Source: Chloromonas sp. AAM2 (Eukaryota > Chlorophyta > Chlorophyceae > Chlamydomonadales > Chlamydomonadaceae). Taken from it: a stretch of 15,945 nucleotides of DNA. The notes beneath the pieces were generated by a model. It ran no database searches. It was not told the DNA's origin and was given only the letters and a program-made list of their open reading frames with translations. This document shows, piece after piece, positions 9,601 through 15,945 of the stretch; position 1 is the stretch's first letter; the number at the start of each line of letters is the position of its first letter. The stretch spans positions 1 through 15,945 of the forward strand of contig QAXH01002088.1 of NCBI GenBank assembly GCA_004335635.1. Direction: 5' to 3'. A program made the translations under genes and the position numbers.

Positions 9601-10638
9601 TCAATGGGGCGCCTTGCGGGTGAAGCCAGCAACCCCACCGAGAGCCCCCCACATCAAGCCAAACATGACAGCATAAGTGAGGCAAGCCACGTCACACTAG
9701 CATGTGGGGCCATCAGCTGGTGGCCAACGCAGGTCACATCGCCCAGGTCACACACCTTGAGATGTGAGAGAAATGTGCGGCCATACGTCTTGAACGCGTC
9801 AAAGGAGGCGAAGGTCAGCATCACTGTGTTGCGCCGGGCATGCCTGTGCAGCAGCTCCAGACTGAGGGGCGGGCAGAAGGCATGCGCCTCGTGCACTGGC
9901 TCGGGCGCAGGCTGTGGGCTGCCTGATGTTTGAGTGGCTGTGGCTGGCTGGTTGTCATGGCTGTCTGTGGTGCCTGACGTCAAGCTGGGCACTGATTCCA
10001 AGCCGGGTTCTATTGCTGAGCTGCCTGATGTCTTGCTGGGGGCGACATAGAGCTTGGAGGTCAGCCCATTCGTCGGCTCCACCGACAGATGCTGCGCATG
10101 GAGGTGAGACAGTCAGGTGGTTTTGATATTGCGTGTGTGTGTCCAAATCGCATGTTTGACGATCACAACACTCAGGTGCCGTGTGAGGCTGTGGCTTGTG
10201 AGGCTATAGCCCATGATACGTGGCTTGATGGTGGATATGTTGCATGGGGGTTGGGCTTACCCACCCGGCCTCTTTACTTACGCCGACCGGCGTCTCCTTT
10301 CTTTCTTTCTTTCTTTCTTTCTTTCTGGTGGTGGCTATGGATTACCAATGGGCTGGCAGCATGATGGCCTGGTTGCTGCAACATGTCCTCTAGGTAACAT
10401 ATTGCAGAGGCGGCTTGTGCTTCGCATGTTTGCAGAGTGCTGGAGAGCCTTGAGGTGGAACGTTCACATGCTTGAATGGAGTGGCAGGTACCTTGGAGCT
10501 GAGAAGGTCCATGTGCGGCAGGACATGGAAGAACCATGCGCAAACCACAGCTGCTATCATGAATAAGATCGCAGTCATCAAGGTTGCCACCAGGCGCCCG
10601 ATGCGCGGTCGCCGTGTAGATGCCGGTTTGCCATCCAT
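1952..10638 (-). CDS. XEG113/RRA-type nucleotide-diphospho-sugar transferase (GT77-like, Nucleotid_trans domain), 15 exons
   Basis: This is a predicted Golgi type II glycosyltransferase; plant XEG113 and RRA proteins add arabinose to hydroxyproline-rich wall glycoproteins. Exons: 10492-10638, 9756-10091, 9437-9554, 8891-9031, 8238-8333, 7884-8014, 7333-7461, 7015-7085, 6545-6629, 6174-6233, 5354-5527, 4122-4181, 2898-2999, 2303-2404 and 1952-2053. They give 1854 in-frame nt, 617 residues; Arabidopsis XEG113 is about 640. Landmarks are TVMLTFASFDAFKTYG (catalytic-domain start), VVWFRDALGYL, PVNTGLYFLRAGPGG, YALHVTWVHGRDAGKVHRLR, AIAIAYCADRILVLPRLTC, LPFTCPADYVFD, and a C-terminal EQLFKGFTHG then LTWCC. 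The last three exons are each exactly 102 nt. The DxD motif is absent (see exon 4). The donor of exon 1 and the end of exon 9 are uncertain by a few codons, and an extra exon at 5031-5108 is possible. The family call is firm; the sugar and acceptor are inferred. Confidence 0.88.
3411..3550 (+). repeat. Dispersed repeat family X, copy 2
   Basis: It has the same left motif (ctggcttta, then gcgtcagcccgtgtaatcac) and terminal 24-base block (3527-3550, one mismatch to copy 1). It lies in the 3000-4121 intron of the glycosyltransferase. Its end overlaps a perfect 9-bp hairpin (3541-3549 with 3555-3563). Confidence 0.6.
3599..3774 (-). mobile_element. Retroposon-like fragment, copy A
   Basis: The core 3663-3774 matches 13314-13425 at 99 of 112 positions without gaps. 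Both copies have ATC/TCA-rich sequence just beyond the same end. On the minus strand the fragment would end in an (ATG)n tail, as do many non-LTR retroelements and SINEs that end in simple repeats. The element family is not identified and the orientation is inferred from the tail. Confidence 0.55.
3601..3633. repeat. (TCA)11 microsatellite
   Basis: Eleven uninterrupted TCA units are followed by TTATTA. It encodes a His run in a plus-strand frame that I do not consider real. It sits 29 bases from retroposon-like copy A and may be its simple-sequence 3' tail, read (TGA)n/(ATG)n on the minus strand. Confidence 0.9.
4056..4079 (+). repeat. Dispersed repeat family X, terminal block only (copy 3)
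   Basis: This 24-base block differs from copy 1 at one position and is preceded by gcacagt, as in copy 2 (cacagt in copy 1). It ends 43 bases from glycosyltransferase exon 12. Confidence 0.6.
4182..5353 (-). other. Longest intron of the glycosyltransferase (between exons 11 and 12)
   Basis: This 1172-base intron has donor GTGAGT and acceptor TGTGCAG. It contains the possible cassette exon at 5031-5108. Open frames in it on either strand have no family support. I see no repeats of note. Confidence 0.65.
5031..5108 (-). other. Possible cassette exon or pseudo-exon in the glycosyltransferase
   Basis: A 78-nt open stretch on the minus strand is flanked by AAAGCCCAG and the donor GTATGC. It is phase 0 at both ends and would add 26 residues, including AMGGMPKVNFTFK, between exon 11 and exon 12. 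Splicing exon 11 straight to exon 12 gives the family motif CPADYVFD unbroken; including this stretch would split it. I therefore leave it out of the main model. It may be an alternative exon or chance. Confidence 0.3.
5528..6173 (-). other. Intron of the glycosyltransferase with a (TGCA)6 tract
   Basis: This 646-base intron lies between exon 10 and exon 11. Twenty bases inside its donor is a self-complementary (TGCA)6 run at 6131-6154. No other feature is seen. Confidence 0.65.
6131..6154. repeat. (TGCA)6 self-complementary microsatellite
   Basis: Six perfect TGCA units, fully palindromic and alternating purine and pyrimidine in part, lie next to the donor of exon 10 (6173). Confidence 0.9.
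7294..7314. repeat. (CTGCC)4 short tandem repeat
   Basis: Four pentamer units lie in the glycosyltransferase intron 7086-7332. On the minus strand they form a G-rich GGCAG run just after the donor of exon 7. Confidence 0.8.
8334..8890 (-). other. Intron of the glycosyltransferase, nothing recognised
   Basis: This 557-base intron lies between exon 4 (donor GTGGGT) and exon 5 (acceptor TTCCAG). No repeat or alternative exon with support was seen. The other introns over 300 bases in this gene (6234-6544, 6630-7014, 7462-7883, 9032-9436) also show nothing beyond pyrimidine- or CATG-rich sequence. Confidence 0.6.
8891..9031 (-). CDS. Glycosyltransferase exon 4: DxD region with Ala-Leu-Glu in place of Asp-x-Asp
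   Basis: The exon encodes LHVLHSALEVVWFRDALGYL. In this family the same place reads roughly LLxSDxDxVWxRDPLPYL, where the two Asp residues bind the metal and nucleotide sugar. Here the codons GCG CTG GAG (8946-8954, residues 227-229 of the model) give A-L-E; the flanking S, VVWFRD and YL are kept. Acceptor TATGCAG and donor GTGGGT are clear and phases match both neighbours. The frame is intact, so this is a changed motif and not a broken exon. Confidence 0.85.
10297..10326. repeat. (CTTT)7 microsatellite
   Basis: Seven CTTT units plus two bases lie in the first intron of the glycosyltransferase (10092-10491). On the transcribed sense strand this is a pure (AAAG)n purine tract. Confidence 0.9.
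10492..10638 (-). CDS. Glycosyltransferase exon 1: start codon, cytosolic tail and signal anchor
   Basis: The chosen ATG (10636-10638, with G at +4) gives a 15-residue basic tail, MDGKPASTRRPRIGR. A hydrophobic stretch follows at residues 16 to about 40 (LVATLMTAILFMIAAVVCAW), the layout of a Golgi type II enzyme. The frame stays open upstream to another ATG at 10803, which would add 55 residues and bury the anchor, so the shorter form is preferred. The donor is either AAG then GTACCT at 10492 or CAT then GTGAAC at 10468. Both keep phase 0 and only the stem length changes. Confidence 0.7.
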
Positions 10639-10850
10639 TCGTCGCGTCGGAGCGCTGATCACGCATTCATACGTCGGCGATAGCCGCAATTGAGCAAGTA
10701 GGTTATCCAATCCACAAGTTGAAATGGCTTGCAGTTTGGCCTGAGTAGCAATGGCAGTTTGCATGCATAACTCATAACTTTGATCCCATCTCAAAATATG
10801 CAATCTAACAAATGCACCTGGTCAAAAATGACATGTCACTCATTTGAATA

Positions 10851-10897
10851 GGTACAACAGGTCACCACAGCTTACAACAGTTTAGAGCTGTTGTACC
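10851..10897. repeat. Inverted repeat with a nested hairpin
   Basis: ggtacaacag at 10851-10860 is the exact reverse complement of ctgttgtacc at 10888-10897. A second left arm, tacaacag at 10873-10880, pairs with ctgttgta at 10888-10895 over a 7-base loop. One right arm thus has two alternative partners. Confidence 0.8.
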
Positions 10898-10970
10898 CAG
10901 ATGCGTGTGTGCTTAACTTAATATCACAGCCCGTGATTAACTTGAGACCCACAGCGCAACAGTTGCACTG

Positions 10971-11006
10971 TCTTGTATGTCTTGTATGTCTTGTCGCTCT
11001 TGTAGG
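10971..11006. repeat. 9-bp tandem repeat, 4 units
   Basis: The units are TCTTGTATG, TCTTGTATG, TCTTGTCGC and TCTTGTAGG. They lie just beyond the predicted IFT70 mRNA end. Confidence 0.85.
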
Positions 11007-11090
11007 TGTGACTCGGCCTTACGACCTGTTCTCGGCACTTTTTTTTCCGCAGCCAGAGGCCCGGATAAGCCTGCCACTTGCTACTGTTGT

Positions 11091-11095
11091 TTACA
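11091..11095 (-). terminator. Polyadenylation signal TGTAA of IFT70
   Basis: The plus strand reads ttaca, so the minus strand reads TGTAA, 127 to 131 bases past the IFT70 stop. This is the first such motif downstream of the stop and the canonical signal of volvocine algae. It puts the IFT70 mRNA end near 11070-11085. A second TGTAA lies at 10872-10876 inside the inverted repeat. Confidence 0.6.
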
Positions 11096-11221
11096 CTGGG
11101 GCTACATCATGGTGTCACTCCGAAGCCGCATAATTCCGAGCAGCAATTTCAAGCTGGACCAAACACGCACAGCTTGCTGTACCAGGACAATGCCAATTGT
11201 CAAAGGCCAGTCAATCCCATC

Positions 11222-14200
11222 TTAGTCCCTCAGACGCATGAACATGCGCTTGAGTATGCGCGCCTCGGCAGCAACGGTCCGCGCCTCATGCCGCCCGTCT
11301 GCAAAGCTGACAGGCATGTCCTTGCCATACTTCTCAGCTTCATCCAGGAACGCCTGAGGCCAGGACAGTGCCAGCAGATCACCCTTGTCAGAGAGGTCTT
11401 GGTGGCGTAAGAGGCTATGCATCAACAGCATGCGACTTGCCAGACAAACACTGGAGACACAGACAGCCCAAAACAAAGGGCAGGGAGTGCCCAGGTGGCA
11501 CTCAGCCAAGGTTGGCTGCTGAGCAAGCCCAGGAATGGTTAGGGCCTATTTTTACTCCGGTGAGCGTCATGTCGTGGCCTGACTTGCAGAATGCCATTGC
11601 CAAATTGCCGATCTCAGCAGGCCAACGATCTGTGTTTTTCTCACTAACAGGAAATCACACACATACTCATTCATGGCTGCAGCGCCTCACCCCCCACCTT
11701 GCCCTCCCTCGCCCTGCACTCACAGTGATTTCATCAAAGCTGGCATCCTTGACCACAATCATGTTCTTGGACAGGTTCTCAATCAGGGCCAAGAAGCAGC
11801 GCTTGGCGTAGAACCTGCACCAGACACGGACACATGGACAGCTGGGCCCTTGTGCTTGACCGGTAGCCCAACATCACCTTGTCCCGGTTTTCCTGCGATC
11901 CCACATGAGCATTCCACCCTCCTGCTGGGCGACGCCCATGTTTGAAAAACCTAACCTCGAGCCTTTTGTGTCCTGAGCATACAGAATGAAGGCATTCACT
12001 CCTTGACAGGGTAATCTCCTGTAGCAATCCTACCCCGCTCCCTGCCCCTTAAATAACTCGCCATGTGTCTGTAGACAGCTTCTTGTCGTAGGGTTCTAGT
12101 GCCTTGATAATCCGGCTGATGCCAAACTCGTAGTTGTTCTGCAAGACAGCAAAAACAACAGGCACTGGAACCCGACCCGGGAGGAGGTGAGACATCTGAC
12201 GTGATCCCATGACGACGAAGACGAGAACAAAGGCGGGGACGGCCATCCCGCGTTTCAGAAGCGGCCAGACGTCCCGCTCCCACGTTTTTTGCACATAGCA
12301 TTCCCAATAGTTGCTGCGACAGCTACATCGAAATGAGCACAGCTGAGGATTCTGAACTAGAAGGCTGAAGGTTGTCCTCTCCCTGTTTTCTTCGATTGAG
12401 CATACCCTCACCCTTGTCCTCATTTCTTTTTCCTTGTGCACATGCACATTCCCTCACCTGCCTGCCTGTGTCTGCAGGGCAGCTGCAGCACCCCCACACC
12501 CCCTGACTGGCCGGCTGGCTCGCCACCATCATCGCCACCCCATGCTGTCGTGCCCCTGCCCCCACACCTTGGCACAGTAGAGCGTTCCGATGACCATGTT
12601 GATGATGCACAGGTGGAAGCACTGCTTGTCGGGGGTGGCCGCCGCGGCGCGCTCCTCCTCCTTCTCCACCTTGCGCATCAACTCCTCGGCCTCCTCGTTC
12701 TGAACACAAACAAGCAGACGCTCAAGCAGTCACATGCTGGCATGGGGCATCCGGTGCCACTGCCGCACGGTTAACAATTGCTTGCGCAAAGTCAAACAGC
12801 GCTTCGGTTGCAGCACCTGTGCCCTTGGTTCCCGCCCCAGCCACCCACCCACCTCACTGGTCATGATGTGTGACACACACAGGTTGGCCAGCACAATAGC
12901 TGTGACATCCAGGAGTGAGTCCTTGTTGGCCATCACGATGGGCTGGTAGTGCCTGCACAGAGCCACGAATGTGCATACCCGTACACATTCTCAAGGCTCG
13001 GGCGCACAGACATGCCCATGCGACAATCCGTGCAGACAATCCGCGGCTTCTCTGGAGGCGCTGGGCAGATTTCTTGATTCAAGTCATGGCCATGCGAGAC
13101 ATGCTACTTGTTCAGATGTATGCTTCATCTTTCCACCATCTTCTGTTCCACTTGTGGGACGATACAGATGTAAAAACACAGACGCACACAGACACGCCCA
13201 TTTCGCACGAGCTGGTCAGAGCCTGCGGCAGGTCCATCTTCTGCCATGACCGGACATGCACGGCTTACCTTCTCAGTCCACATGATCATCATCGCAACAA
13301 GGGTTAGCAACCAACGGTACTGCAGCTAGACGCAACATCTCTCCAAGAATGACGGGCCTGACAATTATCAAGCCAAGAAAGCTGACTGGCAGCAGGGTGC
13401 AAAGTACGAATGTCATCACTAGCAATGTAACCACTGTATGTCGGCCACCTGGTAACTCGTAACCAAACCAGCCTTCAAGTCCTGGGCTGTGACCTGCGTT
13501 GCTTCCTCGCCTTCCCTCTTCACCTGATCGCCTCCTTGTAATGGTTTTCCTGCATGAAGTATGTGTGCGCCACGTTGAGCTTCCATGTGGGGTGTTCGCT
13601 GCAGAACTCTGCGCTCTGCCGGAACACGCGCTCGCACGCGCTGTAGTGCTCAAGGTCCCAGTAGATGCTGCAGACACACAGCAGGGCAACAGATCGTGAC
13701 AACCATGGAATCAGCAAAGCAATACAACAACAGTGATTCGGTTCAGCAGGGAACCGGTGCTGTTGCGTGTGCAAAACGCCAAGCTCTCTTTGGGCATAGA
13801 AGAGGATTAGCAACCAGCAATATGATTGCCTGTGGCGGTCAAATTTCACAAGCAGCAGTCTGCTTCACTGGCACACCGTTCCCTGTGACGCGTGCACACG
13901 CAACACACATGCGTGCCGTGACTGTGCTGCACCCGCCTGTGATCCGCCCCGGCCTGGCCTTGCCCTGCCCTGTCTCCTGCAGCCCTGCACTGCCCCCTGC
14001 AGCCCTGCACTGACTCACTTGCCCCACGCACCTTGCCATGGCCATGAGCCCGGGTATGTAGGCCTCCAGCCCCTCATCGTACTCCACTATCGCGCGCTTG
14101 ATGGTGTCATTGTCACGCGCACTGCGGGCGGTCTGGGGCAAACGACACACAACATGGACCAGGGTCCAGTGAGCCAAAGCTCCTGCTGCAGCTCTCCTGA

Positions 14201-15677
14201 AGCTACCTGGCAGACAAGCCCAGGTGCTGACGAGCTGCTTATTGCTGCCAAAGCTGTTGGCACTACTCCACAGCATGGCAGGTCACGGGCCCCGAGGGAG
14301 CCTGAGGCAGTTGACCAGTCAACCGACCGGAGGCCTGTCCTTGCATACCTGTATCTGATTGGTGAGTTTTCGTAAGTGCTCTGTGTGCCGCTGGGCTAAC
14401 TGGTCAAACCGTCGGAACGCCTCCTCCGGTGACGCCTGCGGCGCACGCAGACACCCACCCACACACAGATGTGTGTGTCACTCGCACCGCACATGTCAAC
14501 TGAACACTTGCAACATACGAAGTCTGACTTAACTACTTAACCATCCAGGCCCAGCGGTGTGTGGCAATGTCCGACTTGTGCCTTGGCCACCAAGATCCCC
14601 TGTATACTACCATACGAGCGACCACTTGACACCCAGTTGCCTCATTCAGGCGACACTCACATAGAGCCATGCCAGCTGGACTGGGTGTGGTTCAACGCCT
14701 CTGTCTACTTACCGAGCCTACCCTCCCTGCTTGACCCACATGTATTTGCCGTCAGGTATTTGCCGAGCCCACCCCCCCCTGCTTGATCCACAGGTATTTG
14801 CCGACAGGTATTTGCCGAGCCTAACCCCCCTGCTTGACCCACAGCGGCAGTGGTCTGCCCACCTGTCGCATGATGGTGGCTTGCAGGAAGTCCTGCAGGT
14901 CCGGGCTCAGGTGCTTGGCCACGTACTGGGGGTTCTCAGCAATCACGTCGGCGGCCAGGTCATAAAACGCGTGCTGGGGCTTGCAGTAGCTGGAGCAGTG
15001 ATGGGAGGGGGATAAACCAAGTGACTCAGGACGGGACAGCCAGGCAGCAGCGGGCAGTCTTCAGGTACCCGGGTATTGTGGGAGCAAACACAACAGGCAC
15101 TCTCCAAATCTACAAATGCACTTGTAGTGCTGCACATGGTACGGTCCTGAGCAGGCACACAGGCTCACACTGGCACTCCTGTCGAGCACACTCACAGGAG
15201 GAGTAGGTTTCCAAACGTTTCCGGCGGGAAGGGCGGGCTCTGCAGCAGGAAGTTGAGCTTCTTGAAGCCGCCCGTGGGGTCTGTGTCCATGTTGATCAAA
15301 CCGCTGTTGTGGAGCGACACCTGAAGGTGCGCGGGGCAGGGGCCATGTGTGCTGTGAGTGCCATGCGTGCTTCAAGACGCAAGCACATGCCTCAACGCAT
15401 ACATGTGTCTCAAGAAGAGCTGCTTTTGCTGATTGACTCAAAGCACGCTGTAGCTTGCCGGTCAGTTCGACTCCCACACACTGTGACATTCATTCGTGCG
15501 TATCGTGACACACGCAGAGCACATCAAGACTCAACCCTCACATTGTGCATCCTGGCTGGGCCCTGGACCCCCACCACTGATTCGCACCGGGTCCAGCTCT
15601 TCCTCTGCCCTCGGCGGCATGTCGGTGAGCGCCTCCTTGGCCTCCTCCAGGTGTTTGAGGTTGTACTCGATGGCAGC
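11222..15677 (-). CDS. IFT70: IFT70 (TTC30/DYF-1/FAP259), intraflagellar transport complex B TPR protein; 3' part, 11 exons
   Basis: IFT70 is a TPR solenoid subunit of IFT-B, which carries cargo along the axoneme and is needed to build flagella. The exons, in transcript order, are 15588-15677, 15196-15320, 14863-14989, 14349-14435, 14032-14132, 13524-13667, 12853-12952, 12568-12699, 12062-12138, 11724-11814 and 11222-11353. They join without a frame break into 401 residues plus TAA. Family landmarks seen in order are LTDMPPRAEEELDPVSLHN, FPPETFGNLLLLYCK, AIVEYDEGLEAYIPGLMA, WKLNVAHTYFMQENHYKEAI, VTAIVLANLCVSHIMTSE, FHLCIINMVIGTLYCAK and LEPYDKKLSTDTWFYAKRCF. All line up with TTC30 proteins as I know them. 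The N-terminal roughly 250 residues and the promoter lie beyond the right edge; the intron before 15677 runs off the window. The exons were placed by splice signals plus family similarity. Identity is near certain and individual boundaries are very likely right. Confidence 0.95.
11815..12061 (-). other. IFT70: GC-AG intron in IFT70
   Basis: The exon ending at 12062 stops after ACA TG. The next bases on the minus strand are GCGAGT, a donor consensus except for C at position +2. The acceptor is GTGCAG, followed by G TTC TAC GCC AAG. Only this junction restores the conserved peptide DTWFYAKRCF (DTWYYAKRCF in animals). A GT donor 2 bases downstream (CGA then GTTATT) breaks the frame against the acceptor. 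GC-AG introns are a known minor class handled by the major spliceosome. Confidence 0.85.
13281..13425 (-). mobile_element. Retroposon-like fragment, copy B
   Basis: The core 13314-13425 is 88 percent identical to copy A. A short atgatcatcatc tract lies at the tail end. It sits in the 571-base IFT70 intron 12953-13523, the longest intron of that gene inside the window, and accounts for a quarter of it. Confidence 0.55.
13976..14012. repeat. 20-bp direct duplication next to an IFT70 exon
   Basis: cctgcagccctgcactg occurs at 13976-13992 and again at 13996-14012, in the intron 13668-14031. The second copy ends 20 bases from the donor side of exon 14032-14132. The rest of that 364-base intron shows nothing recognised. 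Confidence 0.8.
14712..14844. repeat. 51/52-bp minisatellite, 2.6 copies
   Basis: Units begin ccgagcc at 14712, 14763 and 14815; each carries ctgcttga(c/t)ccaca, and the first two also carry two tatttgccg-type segments. It sits in the IFT70 intron 14436-14862 and ends 18 bases from the exon at 14863. The remainder of this 427-base intron has nothing recognised. Confidence 0.85.
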
Positions 15678-15842
15678 CTGGGCAGCACACCACGCAACCG
15701 GAGCGACAGTCAGTGCACGAGGTTGCAGGTTTTATGCATAGGCACCAAGCTTTGTGGCGCCTTGATCAGCACAGCGTGGCCGCTCCACTGTAGAGCCAGC
15801 CAGTGTCCCAGAGCGTGTGCTCTGCCGCTGTGCAACAGACGA

Positions 15843-15945
15843 GCTGTGTGTGCCAGTGCCACAGGTGAGCCACATGCCTATCACATGGGCTGTGTGTGCC
15901 AGTGCCACAGGTGAGCCACATGCCTATCACATGGGCTGTGTGTGC
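15843..15945. repeat. 46-bp tandem repeat running off the right edge
   Basis: Units start at 15843, 15889 and 15935 (gctgtgtgtgccagtgccac and so on). The two full copies are identical and the third is cut by the window end. It lies in the IFT70 intron that precedes exon 15588-15677. Confidence 0.95.

Larger units (their letters stand above)
10639..11090 (-). promoter_or_regulatory. Intergenic region with presumed glycosyltransferase promoter
   Basis: The region lies between the IFT70 polyadenylation signal and the glycosyltransferase start codon (452 bases). It must hold the promoter and 5' UTR if the gene has its own transcript. No clear TATA box is seen. It contains the inverted repeat at 10851-10897 and the 9-bp tandem repeat at 10971-11006. 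Confidence 0.45.

Noticed and set aside
10639..10803. N-terminal extension of the glycosyltransferase to the upstream ATG at 10803
   Set aside because: The frame is open, but the shorter start places the membrane anchor where type II enzymes have it, and the extra 55 residues show no family feature.
13273..13689. 138-codon minus-strand frame ending in the retroposon-like copy B
   Set aside because: Over 13524-13667 it is out of frame with the true IFT70 exon, and the remainder is repeat. It is at most a decayed element reading frame.
14712..14844. CRISPR-like spacing of repeats
   Set aside because: The units are contiguous tandem copies with no unique spacers, in a eukaryotic intron.
15458..15480. 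Possible tRNA T-arm (gttcgactc, a B-box match)
   Set aside because: The flanking stems are not complementary and no acceptor stem or A box can be placed; it lies in an IFT70 intron.
15309..15914. Longest open frame of the window (201 codons, plus strand)
   Set aside because: It is antisense to the IFT70 exon 15588-15677, ends in the 46-bp tandem repeat, and has no family resemblance.

Overview
The window looks like nuclear DNA of a flagellated green alga of the Chlamydomonas/Volvox type (Chlamydomonadales). Genes are split into many short, GC-rich exons by introns of about 150 to 1200 bases. Donors are mostly GTGAGT/GTGCGT/GTGGGT-like and acceptors mostly end in TGCAG. TGTAA, the usual polyadenylation signal of these algae, lies downstream of both minus-strand stop codons. 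One gene encodes an intraflagellar transport protein. I cannot name the species.

Two minus-strand genes fill most of the window, head to tail. (1) Positions 11222 to 15677 and beyond the right edge hold the 3' part of IFT70 (TTC30/DYF-1/FAP259), the TPR subunit of the IFT-B complex. I assembled 11 exons that join in frame into the C-terminal 401 residues and the stop. (2) Positions 1952 to 10638 hold what appears to be a complete 15-exon gene for a type II membrane, Golgi-type nucleotide-diphospho-sugar transferase of the XEG113/RRA (GT77, Nucleotid_trans) kind, about 617 residues. The 583 bases between the IFT70 stop and this gene's start hold the IFT70 3' UTR, a 9-bp tandem repeat and an inverted repeat. 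(3) At the left edge (107 to 856) a probable plus-strand gene contributes its last two exons. It converges on the glycosyltransferase and I do not recognise it.

The introns and the 1.1-kb convergent intergenic region carry repeats: two diverged copies of a retroposon-like sequence, one in an intron of each gene; a 24-bp motif present three times; minisatellites of 46 and about 51 bp; and (TCA)n, (CTTT)n and (TGCA)n microsatellites.

The most unusual points are a GC-AG intron in IFT70 and the replacement of the glycosyltransferase DxD metal-binding motif by Ala-Leu-Glu. A possible frame-neutral cassette exon would split a conserved glycosyltransferase motif. I see no sign of a new multi-gene system; this is an ordinary algal region with some odd details.
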